Assembly: GCA_021163085.1 (NCBI GenBank) | Contig: JAGGXL010000099.1 | Coordinates: 1-13,080 of the forward strand | DNA length: 13,080 nucleotides | Source of the DNA: Thermodesulfobacterium sp. | GTDB lineage: Bacteria; Desulfobacterota; Thermodesulfobacteria; Thermodesulfobacteriales; Thermodesulfobacteriaceae | Direction: 5' to 3' | In this document: positions 1-7,698 of the stretch, in pieces | How the letters are laid out: each line of letters starts with the position of its first letter | How positions within the stretch are numbered: position 1 is the first letter of the stretch | Translations under genes and position numbers: made by a program | The notes under the pieces: model-generated | Told to the model about the DNA's origin: nothing | Seen by the model: only the letters and a program-made list of their open reading frames with translations | Database searches by the model: none

Positions 1-54
1 AAAACCTTCCATCATAGTTTTAACTCTTTTTGAGCTTGCTAAAATTTTAATCAT
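1..54 (-). CDS. N-terminal fragment of an unidentified protein, cut by the window edge
   Basis: Reading leftward from an ATG at 54-52, 18 codons stay open to the window edge: MIKILASSKRVKTMMEGF. A promoter-like pair lies just upstream (TATAAT at 73-68, TTGGTT at 97-92, 18-nt spacer), which would leave a leader of only a few bases, and no Shine-Dalgarno sequence is visible. The short hydrophobic start followed by Ser-Ser-Lys is faintly like the start of YaaA/DUF328 peroxide-stress proteins, but 18 residues cannot support an assignment. The true start might instead be one of the tandem Met codons at residues 14-15. Confidence 0.4.
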   Translation of the reverse strand, partial: MIKILASSKRVKTMMEGF

Positions 55-660
55 TATTTAACATTATATTATATAGCAAAGGAAAACAAAAAACCAAAGT
101 CTATTTTCAAAAAATTTTTTTCCTTTTCAAGGAAAGTGCAGGTAGGCTTCATTATTATCAATCCAGAATAGGAGAAAGAGAAAGTTTTATTTTGCCTGCT
201 TTCTCCCTTGTGCGGATAAGTCGAAAGGATCCCTTGAATAAGTTTGAACCAGCCATCAAAATGGCTCGCTTATTTAAAGGCTTATATAAAACACTTTTTT
301 CCTTGTTTTTTGAATTGATAAAAACAGATGGAAAAGAGGATATTCAATTTTTATAATAAACTGATCAAATAACTAAACTTCATTTACTATGATAGTTTTG
401 ATGCCTTTCTAATGTATAAAAGAATAAATTTCTTAAGTCACTCTTCGGCTATATTCCGTTACTTGCGCTTGGAGCCTGCTTTTTTGTTTTTTAAACACTA
501 TCTTTTCGTTAATTATTGTTTCATTTTCTGCAAGATATAATTTTTAATTTTATAATTTTTTATTCAGCTATAATTAAAAAATTTCATCAATCTGTTCAAG
601 CTTTTTTTAGGGAGTTTAGAATATAAGTATTGTATGTTACTTTTTAAATAGGCATATAAT
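55..660. other. Long intergenic stretch with no convincing gene
   Basis: About 600 bases between two leftward genes contain no ORF with coding character. Visible structure includes a 7-bp hairpin at 119-135 (TTTCCTT/AAGGAAA), an 8-bp stem pairing GGAGAAAG (171-178) with CTTTCTCC (199-206), and a 6-bp hairpin AGCCAT-CAAA-ATGGCT (251-266). A patch at about 437-482 is clearly richer in G+C than its surroundings. The word GCCTGCTTT occurs at both 194-202 and 474-482. No tRNA, rRNA, tmRNA, SRP RNA, RNase P RNA or common riboswitch core was recognised. It could hold an unrecognised small RNA or decayed mobile-element ends. Confidence 0.6.
63..97 (-). promoter_or_regulatory. Candidate promoter for the leftward gene at the left edge
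   Basis: On the minus strand TTGGTT (97-92) is followed after 18 nt by TATAAT (73-68), a perfect -10 hexamer. A second overlapping TATAAT lies at 68-63. The distance to the ATG at 54 implies a nearly leaderless transcript. In DNA this AT-rich, chance -10 matches are common. Confidence 0.35.
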
Positions 661-1299
661 TTATTCAATTTCAATTATTTTTCCTGCTCCTCCCTCAATA
701 TATTTTTCTGGATAAAGAGATTTTATTTTAGATTTATATTGCGTGCAATGGGTTGCACAGATTAAATCCAAGTTTTCTAATGGCTCGGGAGGGTTTCCAT
801 GAAGACCTCCTATAATTCCATAAATTTTTCCAAATTGAGAGGCAGTTTGAAGAATATGCTCTATTTTTGGATGAGAACATCCAACTATAACTACAATGCC
901 TTTTTTTGTTTGGATACAAAGAGATTGTTCTATCCCTTCAAGCTCTCCTGTAGAATAGATTCCCTCATAAAGTTTCATTGGTTTATTTACTTTAATAATT
1001 TTTTTTGCATTTACAGATTTATCAAAGGATGGAGGGAACCATAATGTGACTTTATTATTTACGCTAAGAAACATCGAAAGTCCACCAGTATGATCCAAAT
1101 GATAATGAGATATAAAAATATCTTGGATGTCTTTTGGTTGAATCCCAAGTTTTTTCATATTTGAAAGTAGAATATTTCCATCTGTGCCAGTATCAAAAAG
1201 TATTTTTCTATTAAATACATCTACAAGACACGAAAAACCCCAATCAGCTTTAAGCTCTTTTTTATAAGCTGTATTATCATAAATTATTGTTACTTTCAT
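661..1299 (-). CDS. Metallo-beta-lactamase-fold metal-dependent hydrolase (COG1237-like)
   Basis: This 212-residue protein is a cytoplasmic MBL-fold enzyme with no signal peptide. The metal-binding signature HYHLDH spans residues 65-70 (H65, H67, D69, H70) and is followed by TGG. Further likely ligands are H143 in the GCSHP motif (140-144), H167 in GGLHG and H184 in ATHCT. An LFDTG motif lies at 34-38. The CSHP and GGLHG motifs are typical of the COG1237 branch, some members of which are annotated as 7,8-dihydropterin-6-methyl-4-(beta-D-ribofuranosyl)aminobenzene-phosphate synthase. The real substrate cannot be read from sequence. The ATG at 1299 is fixed by an in-frame TAG immediately upstream, but its ribosome binding site is weak. 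The gene is divergent from rplS and stands alone; no clear terminator follows it. Confidence 0.85.
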   Translation of the reverse strand: MKVTIIYDNTAYKKELKADWGFSCLVDVFNRKILFDTGTDGNILLSNMKKLGIQPKDIQDIFISHYHLDHTGGLSMFLSVNNKVTLWFPPSFDKSVNAKKIIKVNKPMKLYEGIYSTGELEGIEQSLCIQTKKGIVVIVGCSHPKIEHILQTASQFGKIYGIIGGLHGNPPEPLENLDLICATHCTQYKSKIKSLYPEKYIEGGAGKIIEIE

Positions 1300-1344
1300 C
1301 TATACTTTTACCATCATTTTAATTTTTTTACTTTAATAAAATTT

Positions 1345-1374
1345 ATTCTAAATTATTCTAAAAAGCAATATCAA
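1345..1374 (-). promoter_or_regulatory. Candidate promoter for the MBL-fold hydrolase gene
   Basis: On the minus strand TTGATA (1374-1369) and TAGAAT (1350-1345) are separated by 18 nt, each one mismatch from consensus. The leader to the ATG at 1299 would be about 40 nt. It sits in the divergent intergenic region shared with rplS. Confidence 0.45.
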
Positions 1375-1384
1375 TTTTTAATAT

Positions 1385-1412
1385 TTGCAATTTTATTAAA
1401 TTGTGCTATATT
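1385..1412 (+). promoter_or_regulatory. Candidate promoter of the rplS operon
   Basis: TTGCAA (1385-1390) and TATATT (1407-1412) are separated by 16 nt. The -10 has one mismatch and the -35 two. A strong Shine-Dalgarno AAGGAGGG (1429-1436) follows, 7 nt before the ATG at 1444. This is the only good promoter candidate seen immediately ahead of the cluster. Confidence 0.5.
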
Positions 1413-1443
1413 TGGCTTAGCTTTATTTAAGGAGGGATTTTTA

Positions 1444-1809
1444 ATGTTGCCTGTTATAAGAGAAATTGAAAAAAAATATATGAGAACTGATCTTCCTAAG
1501 TTTAACCCTGGAGATACTGTAAAGGTTTACTTTAGATTGAAAGAAGGTGAAGAAAAAGAAAGGGTTCAGGTTTTTGAAGGTGTTGTTATAAGACGCAGAG
1601 GATCTGGTATTAATGCTACTTTTACAGTAAGAAAAATTTCTTTTGGAGTAGGGGTGGAAAGAACTTTTCCTTATCATTCTCCTCGTATTAAAAAAATAGA
1701 AGTTGTTAAAAGAGGAAGAGTTAGAAGAGCAAGACTTTACTATCTTAGAGAGCGTTCTGGTAAAGCTGCTCGTATAAAAGAAAGATTTAGTGATAAGGTT
1801 ATGGAATAA
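1444..1809 (+). CDS. rplS: 50S ribosomal protein L19
   Basis: This 121-residue protein has the usual length for L19, which sits at the interface of the 30S and 50S ribosomal subunits. The family pattern is clear throughout. The N-terminal helix IREIEKKYMRTDLP is followed by FNPGDTVKVYFRLKEG (residues 20-35), then VQVFEGVVIRRRGSGINATFTVRKIS, the VGVERTFPYHSPRI segment and the basic RVRRARLYYLRERSGKAARI tail. The ATG at 1444 is preceded by AAGGAGGG with good spacing. It is the first gene of a long co-directional cluster. In many bacteria rplS follows rpsP-rimM-trmD, but here those genes are absent upstream and rplS leads its own unit next to rnhB. Confidence 0.98.
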   Translation: MLPVIREIEKKYMRTDLPKFNPGDTVKVYFRLKEGEEKERVQVFEGVVIRRRGSGINATFTVRKISFGVGVERTFPYHSPRIKKIEVVKRGRVRRARLYYLRERSGKAARIKERFSDKVME

Positions 1810-1820
1810 TTTCTGATAAT

Positions 1821-2444
1821 TTGGAAAATAAGCTATTTAATTCTTCAAAGATTTCAAATTTAGAAGTTAGATTCAGAGAGCAAGGCTATTCTCTCATTGC
1901 AGGTATAGATGAGGCTGGTCGTGGTGCTCTTGCTGGGCCTGTTTTTGCTGCTGCAGTAATATTGCCTCCAGAATTTGAATCTTTAGAAATAAAAGACTCA
2001 AAACTCCTTTCCCCACAGAAAAGAGAAAAATTGTTTGACTATATTTGTGAAATCGCTACTGATTATGCCATATCTTATGTAGAGGTTGAAGAAATTAATA
2101 AAATAGGTATTTCTAAAGCAACTTTTAAAGCAATGTTTTATGCTTTAAAAAAGCTGAAAATAAAACCTGAGCTTGTTCTGATAGACGGTCCTTATACTAT
2201 TCCTGAATATAAAGGGCTACAAAAGGCTATAATTGATGGAGATAGACTCTGTCTTTCTATATCAGCAGCATCCATTTTAGCAAAGGTATCAAGAGATAGA
2301 TATATGAAAAAAGTTGATGAAATTTATCCTCAATATGCCTTTTTTCAGCATAAAGGTTATGCAACAAGGCTTCATTTTGAAATGATTGAAAAGCATGGTC
2401 TTTCTCCTGTTCACAGGACCTATTATAGGTGCTTCAAAAAATGA
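1821..2444 (+). CDS. rnhB: Ribonuclease HII
   Basis: This 207-residue enzyme cleaves RNA in RNA-DNA hybrids and at single ribonucleotides embedded in DNA. The signature GIDEAGRGALAGP spans residues 28-40 and supplies D30 and E31. D122 in LIDG and D141 in the GDR segment complete the acidic metal-binding set. SISAASILAKVSRD (146-159) is the conserved C-terminal block. The start is a TTG at 1821: the frame opens only after a stop at 1794-1796 and offers no ATG or GTG before the essential motif. No clear ribosome binding site is seen, so it may depend on coupling to rplS, 11 nt upstream. It overlaps yraN by ATGA. Its proximity to the class II ribonucleotide reductase fits a shared theme of ribonucleotide handling, but that link is inferred. 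Confidence 0.96.
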   Translation: MENKLFNSSKISNLEVRFREQGYSLIAGIDEAGRGALAGPVFAAAVILPPEFESLEIKDSKLLSPQKREKLFDYICEIATDYAISYVEVEEINKIGISKATFKAMFYALKKLKIKPELVLIDGPYTIPEYKGLQKAIIDGDRLCLSISAASILAKVSRDRYMKKVDEIYPQYAFFQHKGYATRLHFEMIEKHGLSPVHRTYYRCFKK

Positions 2445-2848
2445 AGATTAAAAACTTTTTACAAAGACTCACCACTAAGGAAAAAGGAGCAAAAGCTGAA
2501 GATCTGGTAGTAGAGTATTTGATTTCAAAAGGATTTGAAATTTTGGAGAGAAACTTTAGAACCTCTTTTGGTGAAATAGATATTATTGCCAGAAAGAAAT
2601 CCACTTTAGTTTTTGTAGAAGTAAAAAGCGAATTTAGTGAGGCCGAGTTTTTGGCTGAAGAAAAGATAAATCAGCAAAAGAAGAAAAAGATTTCACAGGT
2701 AGCAGAATATTTTTTGCTTAAAAATTTACAAAAATTAAGTAAAATAGAAGAAATAAGATTTGATGTAATAGTAGTAAAGGGTGTAAAGGGAGGGATAATT
2801 CATTATGAATCAGCTTTTTACAAAGAAGGAAATTTTACCAGGTATTGA
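2441..2848 (+). CDS. yraN: UPF0102 / YraN family nuclease-fold protein
   Basis: This 135-residue protein is of the UPF0102 (YraN) family, which has a restriction-endonuclease-like PD-(D/E)XK fold and no firmly established activity. Family hallmarks in order are KGAKAEDLVVEYLISKGF, ILERNFRTSFGEIDIIA with the GEID acidic motif, FVEVKSE with the catalytic-type E-x-K, a K-rich stretch, and RFDVIVV near the C-terminus. ATG 2441 overlaps the rnhB stop (ATGA), indicating translational coupling. A GTG at 2429 in the same frame would add four residues but has no better ribosome binding site. The rnhB-yraN adjacency is common in bacteria. Its last 44 bases overlap the next gene. Confidence 0.92.
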   Translation: MKIKNFLQRLTTKEKGAKAEDLVVEYLISKGFEILERNFRTSFGEIDIIARKKSTLVFVEVKSEFSEAEFLAEEKINQQKKKKISQVAEYFLLKNLQKLSKIEEIRFDVIVVKGVKGGIIHYESAFYKEGNFTRY

Positions 2849-4589
2849 GTTAGAAGAGCTTCTCAAACTTTCTGAGAAAGAAATAGAAAAAAGTTTAGCA
2901 GGGCTTAAATTTCAACAGTTATATGACCTTGTTCTGAGTATTCCTTGGGAAGAGAGAGCAAAATTTATTCTTTATTCACCTTATCCAGAAGGGATAGTTA
3001 AAAATCTCCCACCACAGGAACTTTTTCTTACTATAAAAGCTTCTTCTCTTGATTTAGCAGTAGAACTTTTATCTTATGCAAGGGATAGTCAGATTCAATT
3101 TATGTTTGATATAGATACCTGGTATAAAGATAGAATAAAAGCAGATAGAGTGGCTTCTTGGATTATTCTTCTTTTTCATGCTGGAGAAGATAAAGTTTTT
3201 GAATGGCTAAGATTTGCAGATTGGGACTTTTTAATTGCTGTGTTACAGAAATTTGTGAGAGTTTATAAAAAACCTGATGATGTGGAACTGGTTGAGGCTA
3301 TGGATTTTCTTCCTCCTTATACCTTAGATGATTTTTATTTTGTGGATTTTAAAGTTGATTCTCTGGAATTTTATTTCAGAAGAATAATTGAAATTATAAG
3401 AGAAGAGATGCCGGATATGTATTTTGCTCTTATGGAATCTGTGATATGGGAAATACCTGCAGAGGTGGAAGAAAGGGCTTACAGATGGAGAAACGGAAGG
3501 CTCGCAGATGAGGGTATCCCAGATTACTTTGAAGCTCTTGACATATACTCTTACATCCATCCCAAAAGCCTGAGAAAAATAGATCCCAAGTACTTACCCA
3601 CGGATGGAGAGTATCAACCTTCTATTAATATTGCAGTTTACAAAGGATCTGAAGAATTATTTATTTTTAAAGTTTTTGATATGTTGGAAAATAGATATCA
3701 GATTGAAAGAATAAAAAGAGAGCTTGCTTGGATAGCAAATAAAGTGATAATAGTTGATAATGTGGTTATAGATGATATAGAGCAGATTAAAAAGAGCTTG
3801 GAAAAGGTGTGGGGAACATTAAATATTGGTCTTGAGTATCTGTCTATGGAAAATTTAGAAATAGCAAAGAAGATTCTGGAAAAACATTTTTTAGAAGATA
3901 TTTTTAGAGTATCTCAGACAGTTTTAAAGGAATTGAGAAGAATTGCTCTCAGATATACTAAAAGCAAAGATTTTGATCCATCAATTCTTAACTATCTTGA
4001 TCAACCTTATCAAGGATTTTTAAAGGGGGTTTTAGTAAAAAAAATAAATGAAATAAAATTGTTTCAGCCTGATAAAATAGGAACTAAGGAAGAATACACC
4101 ATTTTTAGAAGGGTAAGAGAAATAAGAACAGTAAGAAGATATATTGAGGAAATAGGTTACATGGCACCACTTATAGAGAAAATTTTTGGTTCTCCATTTT
4201 CGTGGATAAATGAAGTAAATAAACCGGGGAGAAATTTTGATGCTCCATTTATTACCTGGAGTTCTCTGATACTCACAGCACTTTCTCAATGGATTTATAA
4301 AAAAGAGTTTGTGTTTGAGGCACTTCCAAAAAGTGCATGGAAAGAAGTTATAAGAGAACTGATGCAAGAAAAAGGTGATATATGTTGTATGAAAGAAGAG
4401 TGGAAAAAAGCACTATTTGAAAATTTTGAAAAGTTTGCGAGAAGTAAGTGGTATCTGGAGAAGGGACTTCTTAACTCTTTTTTAAACTTTGTGATTGAAA
4501 AGTTTGAAAATGAATTTAAATACATAGACCTTAAAGAGCCTCCAGATCCAAAGTATCAAACTCTTATACTAATAGATTTAACCAGCTAA
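2805..4589 (+). CDS. DUF6178-like protein of unknown function
   Basis: This 594-residue protein is soluble, rich in Trp, Phe, Lys and Glu, and shows no signal peptide or clear membrane segment. Its N-terminal third reads like the DUF6178 family known to me from sulfate- and metal-reducing lineages: short helical modules of the form FDIDTWYKDRI (about residue 100), then ASWIILLF and VFEWLRFADWDFLIAVLQKF. The rest is helical, with a Cys pair at 527-528. No catalytic motif is apparent. The ATG at 2805 has AAGGGAGGG (2786-2794) upstream and lies inside the end of yraN, giving a 44-bp overlap. It ends 9 nt before the ribonucleotide reductase gene. The family name is recalled from pattern, not verified. 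Function is unknown; the context only suggests constitutive co-expression with translation and DNA-maintenance genes. Confidence 0.75.
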   Translation: MNQLFTKKEILPGIELEELLKLSEKEIEKSLAGLKFQQLYDLVLSIPWEERAKFILYSPYPEGIVKNLPPQELFLTIKASSLDLAVELLSYARDSQIQFMFDIDTWYKDRIKADRVASWIILLFHAGEDKVFEWLRFADWDFLIAVLQKFVRVYKKPDDVELVEAMDFLPPYTLDDFYFVDFKVDSLEFYFRRIIEIIREEMPDMYFALMESVIWEIPAEVEERAYRWRNGRLADEGIPDYFEALDIYSYIHPKSLRKIDPKYLPTDGEYQPSINIAVYKGSEELFIFKVFDMLENRYQIERIKRELAWIANKVIIVDNVVIDDIEQIKKSLEKVWGTLNIGLEYLSMENLEIAKKILEKHFLEDIFRVSQTVLKELRRIALRYTKSKDFDPSILNYLDQPYQGFLKGVLVKKINEIKLFQPDKIGTKEEYTIFRRVREIRTVRRYIEEIGYMAPLIEKIFGSPFSWINEVNKPGRNFDAPFITWSSLILTALSQWIYKKEFVFEALPKSAWKEVIRELMQEKGDICCMKEEWKKALFENFEKFARSKWYLEKGLLNSFLNFVIEKFENEFKYIDLKEPPDPKYQTLILIDLTS

Positions 4590-4598
4590 ATAAGAGCG

Positions 4599-6371
4599 AT
4601 GAAAAAAAGAAAGGCAAACCTTAGAGAATCAGCTCTTATTGTTTTAAGACAAAGATATCTACTAAAAAATAAAAACAATCAAGTCATTGAAACACCAGAG
4701 GAGCTTTTTGAGAGAGTTGCCAGGGCTGTAGCAGATGCTGAAGCAAATTTTTCTAAAGACACACATATTTGTGAGGAATATGCTGAAAAATTTTACGAAT
4801 TGATGGTTAATTTAGATTTTTTACCTAATTCTCCAACATTGATGAATGCAGGATGTCCATTAGGTCAGCTTTCTGCTTGTTTTGTTTTGCCTGTTGAAGA
4901 TTCCTTAGATTCCATATTTGAAACTCTAAAATTCACAGCATTGATACATAAATCTGGAGGAGGAACTGGTTTTTCTTTCTCAAAAATAAGACCCAAAGGA
5001 GATATAGTTGCCTCTACTCAGGGGGTAGCAAGTGGTCCTTTATCTTTTATAAAAGTTTTTGATAGTGCAACTGAGGCTATCAAGCAAGGAGGTAAAAGAC
5101 GCGGAGCCAATATGGGAATTTTAAGGGTTGACCATCCAGATATAGAAGGATTTATACTGGCTAAGAAAAAGGAAAATATTTTAAATAATTTCAATTTATC
5201 CGTAGCTATAACAGATCAATTTATGTCAGCTTTAGAAAAGAAAGAGAAATTTCCCTTGATAAATTCAAGAAATAAAAAAGTGGTAAAATATGTGGATCCT
5301 GAAAGAATTTTTAGCTTGATAGCTGAATCTGCCTGGGAATGCGGTGATCCTGGAGTTATTTTTATAGATACGATAAACAAATATAATCCCACTCCGCATT
5401 TAGGAAAAATTGAAGCCACCAATCCCTGTGGAGAACAACCACTTCTTCCATTTGAATCATGTAATCTTGGTTCCATCAATCTTGCTAACTTTGTTGAAGA
5501 CGGAAAAATTGATTGGGAGAAACTTAAAAGAGTTGTTCATTTAGCAGTGAGATTTCTTGATGATGTAATAGAAATTAATAGATTCCCTATTCCTCAGATA
5601 GCTAAAATAACAAGACTTAATAGAAAAATAGGTCTTGGAGTTATGGGTTTTGCTGATTTTCTTATAAAGCTCAATGTTTCTTATGCAGATGTTGAAGCTG
5701 TGAAACTTGCTGAAAAGGTTATGAAATTTATAAATGAAGAGTCAGTAAAAGCTTCTCAAAAACTTGCTATGGAAAGAGGAAACTTTCCTTCTTATGCAGG
5801 AAGTATTTGGGATAGACCTGAAACACCCTTTATGAGAAATGCAACAACAACAACCATTGCCCCTACAGGGAGCATTTCTTTTATTGCAGGAGTTTCATCA
5901 GGTATAGAACCCTTGTTTGGAATTTATTATGAGAGAAAGACTCTTGAAAATATCTTTATAAAAGAATTTCATCCACTTTTTATTGAGTTTTTAGAAAAAG
6001 AGAATTTTTCCGAAAATGAAATACAGAGTATACTGGAAGAAGTTAAAGAAAAAGGCATTTTAAGGGGTATTAAATTGCCAGATAAAATAAAAAAGCTTTT
6101 TGTAACAACCTATGAAATATCTCCTGAGCAGCACTTAGCTATTCAGGCTGCCTTTCAGAAATATACTCACAATGCAGTTTCAAAGACCATTAATTTGCCA
6201 AGAGATGTTACAGTGGAAGATATTAAAAAGATTTATCTTAAAGCGTATAAATTGGGGCTTAAAGGGATTACGGTTTTTAGATATGGTTCCAAAAGTGAGC
6301 AGGTAATTTATGTAGGAGGTGCTGAAGAAAGAGAATCTTCATGTCCTATATGTAGTTTTTCTTTAAATTAA
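4599..6371 (+). CDS. nrdJ: Adenosylcobalamin-dependent (class II) ribonucleoside reductase
   Basis: This 590-residue enzyme reduces ribonucleotides to deoxyribonucleotides using a radical made from adenosylcobalamin, without oxygen and without a small subunit. Class-defining features are FLPNSPTLMNAG (74-85), C94 in LSACF, the N275-C277-E279 active-site triad in NPCGE, the partner C288 in ESCNLG, PTGSISFIAGVSSGIEP (422-438) for phosphate binding, and a C-terminal C582-x2-C585 pair that would shuttle reducing equivalents. It is a short form: there is no N-terminal ATP-cone and little beyond the catalytic barrel, compared with class II enzymes of 700-900 residues. No nrdR or ATP-cone is seen in the window. 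The ATG at 4599 follows DUF6178 by 9 nt with only a weak ribosome binding site, consistent with coupled translation. Confidence 0.95.
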   Translation: MKKRKANLRESALIVLRQRYLLKNKNNQVIETPEELFERVARAVADAEANFSKDTHICEEYAEKFYELMVNLDFLPNSPTLMNAGCPLGQLSACFVLPVEDSLDSIFETLKFTALIHKSGGGTGFSFSKIRPKGDIVASTQGVASGPLSFIKVFDSATEAIKQGGKRRGANMGILRVDHPDIEGFILAKKKENILNNFNLSVAITDQFMSALEKKEKFPLINSRNKKVVKYVDPERIFSLIAESAWECGDPGVIFIDTINKYNPTPHLGKIEATNPCGEQPLLPFESCNLGSINLANFVEDGKIDWEKLKRVVHLAVRFLDDVIEINRFPIPQIAKITRLNRKIGLGVMGFADFLIKLNVSYADVEAVKLAEKVMKFINEESVKASQKLAMERGNFPSYAGSIWDRPETPFMRNATTTTIAPTGSISFIAGVSSGIEPLFGIYYERKTLENIFIKEFHPLFIEFLEKENFSENEIQSILEEVKEKGILRGIKLPDKIKKLFVTTYEISPEQHLAIQAAFQKYTHNAVSKTINLPRDVTVEDIKKIYLKAYKLGLKGITVFRYGSKSEQVIYVGGAEERESSCPICSFSLN

Positions 6372-6388
6372 TAAAAACCGGAGGGAGT

Positions 6389-7687
6389 ATGAAAGAAATA
6401 AAGATAGCCCTTCTTGGATTTGGAACGGTGGGAATGGGGGTTTATGAACTATTGAAAAAAAATTCAGAACTTATAAAGGAAAGAGTTGGCATAAAACCGG
6501 TTATAAAAAAGGTTCTTGTTAGAGACCTAAAAAAGAAAAGAGGTATAAAAATAGACCAGAAATATTTTACTACAAACATAGAAGAAATTCTGGAAGACCC
6601 TGAAATTTCCATTGTATGCGAGTTGATGGGAGGTATAGATCCAGCTAAGACTTATATTTTAAAGGCTTTACAGAAAGGTAAAGAGGTTGTTACTGCAAAC
6701 AAGGCGATTTTAGCTCAATATGGAAATAAGATATGGGAAGAAGCAAGAAAGAGAAAAAGATTTATTGGTTTTGAAGCATCTGTTGGAGGAGGGATTCCTG
6801 TAATTAAGACCATAAAAGAATCTTTAATCGGAAATAGTATTAATTCTATAATAGGAATTATAAACGGAACAACCAACTATATTTTAACTCGTATGCTTGA
6901 AAATAATTTTCAATTTAAAGATGCATTAAAAATGGCACAGGCTAAGGGTTATGCTGAGGCAGATCCTACTCTGGATATAAAAGGTATTGATTCTGCCCAT
7001 AAGATTTCAATTTTAGCTTCTCTTGCCTTCGGATTTTATATTCCTGCTTCAGAAGTTTATACCGAAGGGATAGAGGATATAGACCTGATGGACCTAAAGT
7101 TTGCGAAGGATTTCGGATATATTGTTAAATTGTTAGCTTTTGCTAAAAAAAGGAGAGGAAAAATTGAAATAAGAGTCCATCCGACTCTCATTCCTGAAAC
7201 CCATGTATTGACTTCCGTAAGATTAAACTACAATGCACTTTATATTACCGGAGATTTTGTAGGAGATATTTTGCTTTATGGTTTAGGTGCAGGAAAAGAA
7301 CCTACCGCGAGTGCAGTAGTAAGTGATATCATAGATGCTATAGAATTTTCTTACTTTGGTAAAAAACCTTTTATAAAATATCCATTGACAAAGAATAATG
7401 ATTTTTTTAATATAAGGAGTATAGAAGAAGTGGAATTTAAATATTATTTTAGGTTTTCTGCTATAGATAAGCCTGGTGTTTTATCTAAAATTTCTGGTAT
7501 TTTGGGGAAACATAATATAAGTATAGCTTCTGTGGTTCAAATAGGCAGGCAGAAAAAAAAGGGCTCGGTTCCAGTGGTTATGCTTACTCATGAGACAAAA
7601 GAAAAAAATGTAAACAAGGCTTTACAGGAGATAGATAAACTTGATGTGGTAACAGCTTCTACTAAAAAGTTTAGAATTTTGGAATAA
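6389..7687 (+). CDS. hom: Homoserine dehydrogenase with C-terminal ACT domain
   Basis: This 432-residue enzyme reduces aspartate-semialdehyde to homoserine, the branch point toward threonine and methionine. The NAD(P)-binding GFGTVG lies at 10-15, VTANKA (101-106) supplies K105, and GFEASVGGGIPVI (127-139) and NGTTNYILTRM (160-170) are family blocks. AEADPTLDIKGIDSAHK (189-205) carries the substrate and catalytic residues D196 and K205. A single ACT domain occupies about 350-425 (FRFSAIDKPGVLSKISGIL), the usual site for feedback control, probably by threonine. Length is normal for the ACT-bearing form. GGAGG at 6380-6384 precedes ATG 6389, 17 nt after nrdJ. No other threonine-pathway gene is in the window. 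Confidence 0.97.
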   Translation: MKEIKIALLGFGTVGMGVYELLKKNSELIKERVGIKPVIKKVLVRDLKKKRGIKIDQKYFTTNIEEILEDPEISIVCELMGGIDPAKTYILKALQKGKEVVTANKAILAQYGNKIWEEARKRKRFIGFEASVGGGIPVIKTIKESLIGNSINSIIGIINGTTNYILTRMLENNFQFKDALKMAQAKGYAEADPTLDIKGIDSAHKISILASLAFGFYIPASEVYTEGIEDIDLMDLKFAKDFGYIVKLLAFAKKRRGKIEIRVHPTLIPETHVLTSVRLNYNALYITGDFVGDILLYGLGAGKEPTASAVVSDIIDAIEFSYFGKKPFIKYPLTKNNDFFNIRSIEEVEFKYYFRFSAIDKPGVLSKISGILGKHNISIASVVQIGRQKKKGSVPVVMLTHETKEKNVNKALQEIDKLDVVTASTKKFRILE

Positions 7688-7698
7688 AGAGGTAAGAA

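Noticed and set aside
119..135. Hairpin considered as an intrinsic terminator for the leftward MBL gene
   Set aside because: It is more than 500 nt downstream of that gene, and on the minus strand the stem is followed first by A residues rather than directly by a T run.
55..660. Cobalamin riboswitch or another common riboswitch in the long intergenic gap
   Set aside because: No B12-box, SAM, TPP, FMN or glycine core sequence was found, and the B12-dependent gene is over 4 kb away on the opposite strand.
799..1044. A rightward ORF of 81 codons inside the MBL hydrolase gene
   Set aside because: It lies antisense to a gene with clear catalytic motifs, and its translation is low-complexity Phe/Tyr/Asn-rich with no family pattern.
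4032..4525. Two leftward ORFs of 111 and 76 codons within the DUF6178-like gene
   Set aside because: They overlap each other and a long coding frame, have Phe/Ser-rich translations typical of antisense AT-rich DNA, and lack ribosome binding sites.
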